DNA from: JAGDVO01 sp964590075 [NCBI: uncultured Aquificales bacterium]
Lineage (GTDB): Bacteria; Thermosulfidibacterota; Thermosulfidibacteria; Thermosulfidibacterales
DNA length: 64,000 nucleotides
Direction of reading: 5' to 3'
Assembly (NCBI GenBank): GCA_964590075.1
Contig: CAZPXS010000003.1
Location: 1-64,000, forward strand
Shown: piece after piece, positions 57,225-64,000 of the stretch
Numbering within the stretch: the first letter of the stretch is position 1
How the letters are laid out: each line of letters begins with the position of its first letter
Position numbers and translations under genes: made by a program
Notes under the pieces: model-generated
The model's input: the letters and a program-made list of their open reading frames with translations, nothing else
Databases searched by the model: none
Told to the model about the DNA's origin: nothing

Positions 57225-59748
57225 AGAATATGACCTCTATGTTATAGATGAAGCACATAAATACAGAAACAAAAAGACAAACAGATGGGAAAACGTAAGA
57301 AAGTTGCAGAAAAAAGAAGATGGATTTCCCAACAAATTTTTACTTCTAACCGCTACACCACTAAATAACTCAATAGAAGATATATTTAATCTTATAAGAC
57401 TCTTTATAGATGATACATTTGCTCCATTCAGAATTAAGGGCATTCCAATAACGGAACTTATAAAAAGATATAGAGAGTTGAAAAAAGAACTCCATAAAAT
57501 GGATGACGATAAGATAAAAAAGGAAATTAAAAAAGTCGCTACTGAGATCAAACAGAAAATTTTAGATGAAATTATGGTTCTTAGAACAAGAAGGTATATT
57601 ATGGAACAGTTCAAGGACTTAAGAATCAACGGAAAGCCGCTTATTTTCAAGGACCCAAAACCCTACAGTTTGGATTATTCTCCTTTTTATACGGACAACT
57701 ATAGGAATCTTATAAAAACAATAGGGGAGAGTCTTGAAAAAATTTTGTTTGAATACACAAAACTCTATGGTACTCGGTATATTGTTTTTGAAGAAGAAAC
57801 AATAGACGAGGATGAAGAAAAGAAACACTATGTAGAAGTTGCAGATCTTTTCAAATTACTCTTAGGTAAAAGGCTTGAAAGTGGGATATACCCTTTTGAA
57901 ACTACACTTAGAAGGATTTATGAGAAAGAAAAAATATTTTACACTTTATTTAAAACTCAAATGAATTCAATCTTAAGCAAAGAACATTTACAAGAACTGA
58001 TAAGAGAAGCAATTGAAAAAGCTAAAATATACAAGGAACTCAAGGAAATACAAGAGGAATATGACATTGAAGAAGAGATCCAAGAAACATGGTTTGATAG
58101 AGTTATCAGAATACTACTTGAATATGCAGAGGAAATGAAAGAAGATGGAAGAGATTATACTGAAACAGAACTTTTGAGAATGGGGTTGAGGAAAGCAATT
58201 AATAACTTAGAGAACGATTTGAGGACAATGGATAATATTTTCTCAGAACTGGATAAGTTAAAAGAGAAAGAAAATGGATCATTTAAAGTCCTTGGAAATA
58301 TGCCAAGACAGCAAGAAGATATTATTGATCTTCCTATTTACTCTTACAGCAATGATCCAAAACTTGAATCTCTTAAACAAATCTTGGGCAATCCTTCCTT
58401 TAAATCCAATGCTCTAAAAGATATTACAGAATTATACGGAAAAAAGATTCTCATATTTACACAGTATAAAGACACTGCCTATTATTTATACCACAATCTT
58501 TCGGATTGGGTTAATAACGAAACTGATCTTCATACATGGCTTAAAGATCCGCAGAGAGACAAGATTAAAATTGGTCTTGTAACAGGAGATACTGATACTC
58601 TTACAAAAATCAATTATCTAAAGAGATTTGCGCCACAAGCAAATAATGGATTTGAAGAGGTAGAAAAATATGGCGAAATAGAAATACTAATTTCCACAGA
58701 TGCTCTTAGTGAAGGTGTAAATCTTCAAGATGCCGATGCCGTAATAAATTATGATTTGCCTTGGAACCCGATGGTAATCGTTCAAAGAGTTGGAAGAGTG
58801 AATAGGATTGGAAATGAGAAAGATGTGTATGTAGTAAACTATATTCCATCAAATGAAATAGAGGTCATTGTTGGTGTTCTAAGAAAACTTAAAGAAAAAA
58901 TAAAGGATATCACTTTGATTGTTGGTAAGGATGTAAAAATATTAACTCCGGAAGAAGAGATAAGCATTGAAACCTTTGGAGAGAAGATAAAAGATATTTC
59001 AAAGTTATCTGTTACCGATCTTGAACAATATGGTTTATCCGAAGACTTCAAACAATTTATTCCAGAAGGGATACCTCCTGAACAATTAGACGAATACAAA
59101 CTTTTGAACATTATTCAATATGAATTGGGCTATACAGCGGATGATTTTAGGGAAGTAATGAATTTAGAAGATGAACCATATTATACTTTCTTAGAAGGTG
59201 AAGACAAATTAGTAAGCATTTATGAATTCTATCGTGGAAAATATAAAATTATGAAGAAGATTATGAGCATATCAAAAAATGGTGAGATTAATTATGAAAC
59301 GCCTCTTGTTTTCCTCAACCTTATAGAAAAGAGACAGAAAAGCCCGCAAAGGATAGAAAACGCAATAGAGAATCTAAAAAGAATGAAAGACGAGACTAAA
59401 AAAATAACAGAAGAGCTCAAAGAAAAATACCAGCAGGAACAAAAAGGGTTTCTCTATAATCTTTATAACGCTCTTCTGGTAGAAAGGGCAAAGGCTAAGG
59501 AGATTATAAGGGAATTTAAAATAGTAATGACTGCTCTGCAGACAATTCCATATTATCTTTACTCCAGAGAGATTAAAGCGCTTCTTACAGAAAAAGGACT
59601 TATAGAGATGAACAAGGACAATGTGATCATAAGGGACTTCAATGGAACTGTTGAAACTCTCTACCAGTTTTTCAGAGAGAAAGGACTTACTGACATAGAA
59701 TCGTTAAAAACTAGAGTAAAGCATATAGGGTGGTATTATGAGATCTGA
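57151..59748 (+). CDS. SNF2-type helicase, C-terminal part (frameshifted gene)
   Basis: 865 residues in the +1 frame relative to the preceding ORF. It supplies the remaining motor motifs: DEAH in LYVIDEAHKYRN near residue 32, LLTATPLNN, ILIFTQYKDTAYYLY, ALSEGVNLQDADAVI near 520 and the arginine finger region VQRVGRVNRIG. The apparent ATG at 57151 has no ribosome site and precedes real homology, so this is a continuation rather than a separate gene. Long charged helices occupy residues 80-370 and the C-terminus. It overlaps the methyltransferase start by 11 bases. Confidence 0.72.
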   Translation: MARLGFYLLVFFQNMKEGELKRLTEEYDLYVIDEAHKYRNKKTNRWENVRKLQKKEDGFPNKFLLLTATPLNNSIEDIFNLIRLFIDDTFAPFRIKGIPITELIKRYRELKKELHKMDDDKIKKEIKKVATEIKQKILDEIMVLRTRRYIMEQFKDLRINGKPLIFKDPKPYSLDYSPFYTDNYRNLIKTIGESLEKILFEYTKLYGTRYIVFEEETIDEDEEKKHYVEVADLFKLLLGKRLESGIYPFETTLRRIYEKEKIFYTLFKTQMNSILSKEHLQELIREAIEKAKIYKELKEIQEEYDIEEEIQETWFDRVIRILLEYAEEMKEDGRDYTETELLRMGLRKAINNLENDLRTMDNIFSELDKLKEKENGSFKVLGNMPRQQEDIIDLPIYSYSNDPKLESLKQILGNPSFKSNALKDITELYGKKILIFTQYKDTAYYLYHNLSDWVNNETDLHTWLKDPQRDKIKIGLVTGDTDTLTKINYLKRFAPQANNGFEEVEKYGEIEILISTDALSEGVNLQDADAVINYDLPWNPMVIVQRVGRVNRIGNEKDVYVVNYIPSNEIEVIVGVLRKLKEKIKDITLIVGKDVKILTPEEEISIETFGEKIKDISKLSVTDLEQYGLSEDFKQFIPEGIPPEQLDEYKLLNIIQYELGYTADDFREVMNLEDEPYYTFLEGEDKLVSIYEFYRGKYKIMKKIMSISKNGEINYETPLVFLNLIEKRQKSPQRIENAIENLKRMKDETKKITEELKEKYQQEQKGFLYNLYNALLVERAKAKEIIREFKIVMTALQTIPYYLYSREIKALLTEKGLIEMNKDNVIIRDFNGTVETLYQFFREKGLTDIESLKTRVKHIGWYYEI

Positions 59749-61378
59749 AATAAGAAAACTAATAGAAAAAAGTCTTAAAAACTACGAAGTTAAGACAATC
59801 AATATTTTAGATAAAGAATATCCTCTTTACATAGCACCAGAGTTTTGCGATGAAGATCTGAATATTTTTGAGGGATTCCTACTTGCTGATACCGTGAATA
59901 AATCTGAGGCATCATACCTAAAAAGTAAATACAAACCACCTGTAAGTGGGTATGCACCAAGAATTGGATTAATTTTTTACGAAGAACATCTCCTCATAAA
60001 AGATTACAGGAGAAATAAGCATATAATCAAGAAGCTAGCAAAAATTAACAAAACTTTTGTTAAAAAACTTGAAAAGGCTTTAACTCAGCCTAAAGAAGAA
60101 AACTTTAGCAACTTATTTGACAGAACAGATGTCATTGAAGAATTCTACATACTTTTTAGAAAGTCAAGAGAATATCTATTGAAGAACATATCAGGGATTA
60201 CAGAAGAGGAAAAACGAGAGGAATTTGTTGATAACTTTATGATGCAGATGCTAACCCTTTGGTATTTACAGGAAAGAGGGTTTTTTAACAACGATACAAA
60301 TTACTTCATAACAAAGTTTAAAGAACTAAAGCAGAAAAAACTATTCGGGGAACAATTCAAAAGTTATTATGAATTCCTGACGTATTTCTTTGAGAAGATA
60401 AGCAATAACATTGGCGAGCAGTATTACGAGGATAATAAATTAGGAAAAGTTGTGGTTGTCGGACCTGCGGTCTTCATAAATGGCGAGCAGAAAAAAGCCA
60501 TATCTATTCCTGATAAATGTTTTTACAAAGAAGGTATAACAGACATTCTAATAAACACACCACCTAAAAATGTTGGAGATGAAGTTCCTCTCTTAAATCT
60601 CCTTGAAAGCAGAGACTGGACAGAAGGCAATATTGATGAGTTTGTTCTCGGTGCAATCTATGAAAAATTAATCACCTACATGGAGAGGAAACAATTAGGT
60701 GCTTATTACACTCCGGAAGAGATAACCTCATACATCTGCAAAAACACAATAGAACCGTATCTTATAGATAAAGTAAATGAGAAATTCAACAAAAATTTTG
60801 AGACCATAGATCAAATAATTGAGAGCGGTGATAAGGAAATAATTCTTTATCTCTTTGAGCAACTTAAAGAGATAAAAGTTCTTGATCCTGCCGTTGGCTC
60901 TGGACACTTTTTAGAGAGCGCCATAAATGTGCTTTTGTCCATCTATGAAAAAATCTGGGAAAAGGCAAAGGAACTTGGTATTAAGAAAGGCTTTACAATT
61001 ATTACCTCTAATGAAAAAGGAGAAATAGAAGAGATAGAACTGTTGAGTATAGATGATGAGGAAAAGTTCCGTCTTCTTGTGAAGTTCTTTATTATTCTAT
61101 CAAAGAACATCTACGGCGTTGATATAAATCCTTCAGCCCTTAAGGTTGCACGGGCAAGATTATTTCTGACACTGGCAAAGCATTTTAAGGTGGATAAAGA
61201 AAGGGATTTATTTGTTAGATTTCCGAATGTGCATTTTAATTTAAGAACGGGTAATTCACTTATTGGATATGTAAAACCTGAGAAAGAAAGACCGAAGAAT
61301 TTGACTTTATTTGACTTTATAAGCGAGGAAAAAGAAAATTATGTTGTTAAAAAAAATAAAAGTTATTGCAGAACTTAA
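59738..61378 (+). CDS. Eco57I-type N6-adenine DNA methyltransferase, N-terminal part (frameshifted gene)
   Basis: 546 residues. A helical N-terminal region (about 1-320) precedes ERKQLGAYYTPEEITSYICK and the AdoMet-binding motif I VLDPAVGSGHFLES near residue 381, then YGVDINPSALKVARARLFLTL. The catalytic NPPY motif is absent here and sits in the next ORF. The break falls in an A8 run (61353-61360); seven A would give continuous NYVVKKIKVIAELKPYL. The full protein would be about 1140 residues, like Eco57I/PglX-class enzymes, with no separate nuclease domain recognised. Confidence 0.72.
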   Translation: MRSEIRKLIEKSLKNYEVKTINILDKEYPLYIAPEFCDEDLNIFEGFLLADTVNKSEASYLKSKYKPPVSGYAPRIGLIFYEEHLLIKDYRRNKHIIKKLAKINKTFVKKLEKALTQPKEENFSNLFDRTDVIEEFYILFRKSREYLLKNISGITEEEKREEFVDNFMMQMLTLWYLQERGFFNNDTNYFITKFKELKQKKLFGEQFKSYYEFLTYFFEKISNNIGEQYYEDNKLGKVVVVGPAVFINGEQKKAISIPDKCFYKEGITDILINTPPKNVGDEVPLLNLLESRDWTEGNIDEFVLGAIYEKLITYMERKQLGAYYTPEEITSYICKNTIEPYLIDKVNEKFNKNFETIDQIIESGDKEIILYLFEQLKEIKVLDPAVGSGHFLESAINVLLSIYEKIWEKAKELGIKKGFTIITSNEKGEIEEIELLSIDDEEKFRLLVKFFIILSKNIYGVDINPSALKVARARLFLTLAKHFKVDKERDLFVRFPNVHFNLRTGNSLIGYVKPEKERPKNLTLFDFISEEKENYVVKKNKSYCRT

Positions 61379-63152
61379 GCCATACCTTGAAAAAACGGCT
61401 AAAAATTTGAAGATAAATGGAAACATTGTAAAGGAAATAGAAGACCTTAATAAAATCCTTTCAAAGAAAAGCATTGGCTGGGACGACTTTGAAAAGGTTT
61501 TAAGGACAAAGGAAAAACTTATAAGAATTCTTATAGCATCCTTAAACTCTCAATACGCCGTGCCTTTGAATGATCTTTTAAGAGAAATCACGGATTTGTT
61601 TAACCAGAAACTGGATGAAAAATTTGCCGAGGAGTACAATATAGACCTTATAAAACTTAAAAATGCCCAATCTCTTCCTTGGGAAAGAAAAATGTTCCAC
61701 TGGTTTTTTGAGTTTCCTGAGGTGTTTTTGGGTAGAGGTGGATTTGATGTTGTGGTGGGGAATCCACCTTATGGAAGGTTAAAGCAAATAATTGAAGATG
61801 GAGAGGAGAAATATTTTCTATCTTCTGTTTATAGTAGTCTTTATTCTTATCAGGTTGGGAATTTAAATCTATATAAACTTTTCTTGGAAAGATCTTATGA
61901 ATTACTAAAAGACAATGGCTACTTTTCAATGATTTATCCGTCATCTTTCCTCGGAGAAAATGACTCAAAAGAATTACGCAGGTTGTTTTTTGAAAAAGCA
62001 GTTGTAAGAAAGATCCTTGAATTTCCAGAAAAAACAAGAGTTTTTGAAGGCAACACTCAGGCAGTATGTATATTGTTCTATGCAAAGCAAGTTAAAGAAG
62101 ACTATGAAATTCATATTAAAACTAACATAAGCAGAGAGGAAAAATCAAATCTGTCCTCACTTGATTTTTTAAGGATAAAAAAGAGTGAGTTAAAAGAACT
62201 AACTGGAGAGGATTACAGAATTCCTCTATTTTATAATCCAAAGGTCGAGTGGGAAGTTTTAAAGCATATCTCCAAGTTTCCGCCCTTCAAAGGAACCGAT
62301 AAGGTTCCACCTGTTGGAGAAATTGGAGAAGGACATTTACATGAAACCTTTGACAAAGAATTTATGAGTGATGAGCCAGGGGACGACTTGCTTATAAAAG
62401 GAATTCACCTTGACCGGTATTTTGTAAACCTTGACCCAAATGGACCAAAACCAAGGTGGATTGTGAATAAGGAGGAGTTTTTTAGGAGAAAGCCTGAAGC
62501 AGAGAAAATAGCCGAAAAACACAAGATTATTGGAAGAAATACAATTAATAAAGCTTCCAAACCGAGACTAAGATTTGCACCTTTAGGGATAGGATATGTA
62601 ATAACAAATGCCATTAAGTTTATAATAATCAACAACGATAGTTTAATGTCAAAGGAATATTTAATCTCATTGCTTAATTCATCGATTCTAAATTGGCGTT
62701 TTGAATTGTTTTCTTTACAAAACAATATAAGAAATTACGAGATAGAAGAACTACCTATCCCAAGAATCTCATTGCAAGTTCAAAAAATTTTCATTATTTT
62801 CGCTAAATACATGCTCTTCCTCAAGCAATACCAGAACTACTTTGCAAAAGATGATAGCCATCTTAACTACATCATTGACTACTTTGATAACCTCATAGAT
62901 CGCCTTGTCTATGAACTCTATCTTGGAGATGTGTTGAAAGTCCCGATAAGGGAATTTGTTGAGGATAAACCTGAAGATATAGAACTTCCTGAGAATCTGC
63001 TTCAAGAATCTGAGGAAAAGCGTAAAATGTTGCTTAAAAAAATAGAGGAAGTATTTGAAAAACTTGAAAAGGACAAAAAGTTGAAAGAAAACTTATGCCT
63101 CATTAAGTCGCATCCATGGATCAAAGCAATACATGAGGCTCTGGAAAGATAA
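61341..63152 (+). CDS. Eco57I-type N6-adenine DNA methyltransferase, C-terminal part (frameshifted gene)
   Basis: 603 residues, +1 frame relative to the preceding ORF. It contains the catalytic motif IV as VVGNPPYGRLKQ near residue 140, then NGYFSMIYPSSFLGENDSKELR and EFPEKTRVFEGNTQAVCILFY. A TaqI/Eco57I-like target-recognition domain follows (ARGVHLDRY-type region seen as LLIKGIHLDRYF, then KHKIIGRNTINK, LNSSILNW, YEIEELPIP and IDRLVYELYLG). It methylates adenine in a DNA site and presumably protects it from the adjacent helicase-nuclease. The sequence before about residue 15 overlaps the previous frame. It is the last gene of the element. Confidence 0.72.
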   Translation: MLLKKIKVIAELKPYLEKTAKNLKINGNIVKEIEDLNKILSKKSIGWDDFEKVLRTKEKLIRILIASLNSQYAVPLNDLLREITDLFNQKLDEKFAEEYNIDLIKLKNAQSLPWERKMFHWFFEFPEVFLGRGGFDVVVGNPPYGRLKQIIEDGEEKYFLSSVYSSLYSYQVGNLNLYKLFLERSYELLKDNGYFSMIYPSSFLGENDSKELRRLFFEKAVVRKILEFPEKTRVFEGNTQAVCILFYAKQVKEDYEIHIKTNISREEKSNLSSLDFLRIKKSELKELTGEDYRIPLFYNPKVEWEVLKHISKFPPFKGTDKVPPVGEIGEGHLHETFDKEFMSDEPGDDLLIKGIHLDRYFVNLDPNGPKPRWIVNKEEFFRRKPEAEKIAEKHKIIGRNTINKASKPRLRFAPLGIGYVITNAIKFIIINNDSLMSKEYLISLLNSSILNWRFELFSLQNNIRNYEIEELPIPRISLQVQKIFIIFAKYMLFLKQYQNYFAKDDSHLNYIIDYFDNLIDRLVYELYLGDVLKVPIREFVEDKPEDIELPENLLQESEEKRKMLLKKIEEVFEKLEKDKKLKENLCLIKSHPWIKAIHEALER

Positions 63153-63204
63153 AATTAGAAGGGAAATAAAATACCTAAAGGTCAAAGGATTTAAAATAAT
63201 AAAG

Positions 63205-63252
63205 GTATTATTAGAACACGAGCAGATAACAACCACCATGATATATTGATCT
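63205..63252 (+). pseudogene. Possible integrase catalytic-tyrosine relic
   Basis: The reading VLLEHEQITTTMIY followed by a stop resembles the tyrosine-integrase end LLGHxxITTTMIYTH, including the nucleophilic Tyr. It lies in an otherwise featureless 218-base gap between the methyltransferase and the tRNA. The match is short and could be chance. Confidence 0.3.
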
Positions 63253-63369
63253 ATACAAAATTGGTTTTACTAGTGCTTAAAAATGCTATTCACATTCTGA
63301 AGGGCTATATATGGTCAACAGATGAATAATGGCATGGTTAATGTAAATTTAAAACCCATTAAAAATACT

Positions 63370-63387
63370 ATCGGGGCGAGCGGATTT
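63370..63387. repeat. attR-like copy within the tRNA-Pro 3' end
   Basis: 18 bases identical to 55478-55495, covering the discriminator, 3' acceptor strand and part of the T arm of the tRNA-Pro gene. Confidence 0.7.
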
Positions 63388-63444
63388 GAACCGCTGACCC
63401 CCTGCTCCCAAGGCAGGTGCGCTGCCAGGCTGCGCTACGCCCCG
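63371..63444 (-). tRNA. tRNA-Pro(TGG)
   Basis: Read on the minus strand, a 7-bp acceptor stem CGGGGCG/CGCCCCG, a GCGC D-stem, an anticodon stem CCTGC/GCAGG with loop CTTGGGA (anticodon TGG) and a T-stem AGCGG/CCGCT with loop TTCAAAT fold into a complete cloverleaf. The discriminator is A, as in proline tRNAs. CCA is not encoded. A TATAAT -10 box lies at 63464-63459, about 15 bases upstream of the 5' end. Confidence 0.96.
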
Positions 63445-63458
63445 AGTCAAATCCTTGA

Positions 63459-63464
63459 ATTATA
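63459..63464 (-). promoter_or_regulatory. -10 box of the tRNA-Pro promoter
   Basis: A perfect TATAAT on the minus strand, correctly placed 5' of the tRNA. The -35 region is weak (TTACAT-like). A GACAAATTGTC near-palindrome lies further upstream in the tRNA/apgM divergent gap. Confidence 0.5.
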
Positions 63465-63542
63465 ACCAACACTAGTATATTAATGTAAGACAAATTGTCA
63501 ATAAGTAAAGGTAGATAAAAGTTAATAAGGATGGGAGACGTC

Positions 63543-64000
63543 ATGGGTGTGATTAAACATGTGTTAATAATTCCTGATGGAGCAAGTGACGAACCTATAG
63601 AAGAACTTGGCGGTAAAACCCCCCTTATGGTTGCCAGAAAACCAAATATAGACAGACTTGCCAGGGAAGGAGTGTGTGGATGGGTACTTAACGTCCCGGA
63701 CGGCATGTATCCAGGATCGGACGTTTGTATACTCAGCATACTCGGAGTTAATCCCGCCTCACCAGGCGTTTATACAGGTAGAGCCCCCTTAGAAGCAGCC
63801 AGTATGGGCATAGAAATGAAGGATACGGATGTTGCGTATAGGTGTAACTTAGTAAGAGTAGAGGATGGTATAATGGTTGATTATAGTGCAGGTCATATAC
63901 CAACGGAGGAGGCAAAAAAACTAATCCAAAAATTAAACGACGAAATTAAGGAAGAACAAATAAAATTTTATCCTGGCGTCAGTTACAGACATATAATGTT
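63543..64000 (+). CDS. apgM: 2,3-bisphosphoglycerate-independent phosphoglycerate mutase, archaeal type (partial)
   Basis: The first 152 codons are in the window; the gene runs off the right edge. [53 protein letters not shown] and [16 protein letters not shown] are diagnostic of the ApgM branch of the alkaline-phosphatase superfamily, distinct from GpmI. It interconverts 3- and 2-phosphoglycerate in glycolysis/gluconeogenesis. ATG 63543 is preceded by GGGAG. The type is common in archaea and in deep-branching thermophilic bacteria. Confidence 0.93.
   Translation, partial: MGVIKHVLIIPDGASDEPIEELGGKTPLMVARKPNIDRLAREGVCGWVLNVPDGMYPGSDVCILSILGVNPASPGVYTGRAPLEAASMGIEMKDTDVAYRCNLVRVEDGIMVDYSAGHIPTEEAKKLIQKLNDEIKEEQIKFYPGVSYRHIM

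Larger units (their letters stand above)
55478..63387. mobile_element. Integrated element at tRNA-Pro carrying a restriction-modification-like module
   Basis: An 18-bp direct repeat, ATCGGGGCGAGCGGATTT, occurs at 55478-55495 and 63370-63387. The right copy is the 3' end of an intact tRNA-Pro gene (acceptor stem, discriminator and T arm), the classic attachment site of tyrosine-integrase elements. About 7.9 kb lies between. It contains a helicase/nuclease gene, a methyltransferase gene and relics of at least one tyrosine integrase, and is visibly more AT-rich than the flanks. No functional integrase remains, so it is probably immobile now. Confidence 0.65.

Noticed and set aside
61341-61378. 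Programmed -1 ribosomal frameshifting at the A8 run
   Set aside because: The continuing frame is +1 (equivalent to losing one base), the wrong direction for the common -1 slippery mechanism; transcriptional slippage or a mutation fits better.

Overview
The window looks like a chromosome segment from a thermophilic, probably anaerobic and autotrophic or hydrogen/sulfur-metabolising bacterium. The reasons are almost exclusive AGA/AGG arginine codons, Lys/Glu-rich proteins, many TTG and GTG starts, dense ATGA/TTGA-coupled operons, an archaeal-type phosphoglycerate mutase, and a large heterodisulfide-reductase (Hdr) type electron-transfer cluster. This is an inference. Aquificota-, Thermosulfidibacter- or Thermodesulfobacteriota-like lineages fit, but nothing here fixes the taxon.

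Layout. 1-3454 (+): end of an aldehyde dehydrogenase, an amidase and a fatty-acyl-CoA ligase, closed by a bidirectional terminator. 3501-7020 (-): the de novo NAD operon nadB-nadA-nadC plus a small membrane protein. 7127-20434 (+): a long run of housekeeping genes. It holds tsaB-rimI (tRNA t6A and protein acetylation), ilvD-ilvB-ilvN-ilvC (branched-chain amino acids) running directly into psd-pssA (phosphatidylethanolamine), the GTPase ychF, a serine-palmitoyltransferase-like enzyme beside a GNAT acyltransferase, trxB, an RqcP-like S4 protein and pdxA. 20507-21150 (-): a tiny exported Lys/Glu-repeat protein and an unknown protein. 21220-25208 (+): rimO, an FAD-dependent oxidoreductase, a DNA alkyltransferase and truA. 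25182-27224 (-): an APC-family transporter. 27353-29977 (+): pseG-pseH-pseI, part of pseudaminic acid synthesis, so probably flagellin or surface glycosylation.

30070-40916 (+) is the most striking block. It reads FrhB-like, HdrC, HdrB, a giant HdrA with an inserted GltD-type NADPH domain, MvhD, a tandem double HdrA with a polyproline hinge, a second MvhD and a second FrhB-like protein. No hydrogenase catalytic subunits are present. I infer an NADPH-linked flavin-based electron-bifurcating or -confurcating complex. A well-formed promoter with a palindrome and flanking direct repeats precedes it.

40925-49579 is a corrinoid uptake and cobamide lower-ligand/nucleotide-loop cluster: cobT on the minus strand, then btuF, btuC, btuD, cobQ, cbiB, cobD, cobU and cobS. 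pstS follows without pstCAB. 50722-55464 is an accessory patch of exported, largely unrecognised proteins (a SprA-type putative metalloprotease, a SIMPL-domain protein and three secreted proteins), with a long structured leader upstream of the secreted set.

55478-63387 is an integrated element of about 7.9 kb bounded by an 18-bp duplication of the 3' end of tRNA-Pro(TGG). It carries a restriction-modification-like pair: a PLD-nuclease/SNF2-type helicase and an Eco57I-type N6-adenine methyltransferase. Each is broken by a single +1 frame change at or near a homopolymer. The left end holds relics of a methyltransferase, a gamma-glutamylcyclotransferase-like gene and a tyrosine integrase. The intact tRNA-Pro and the start of apgM close the window.
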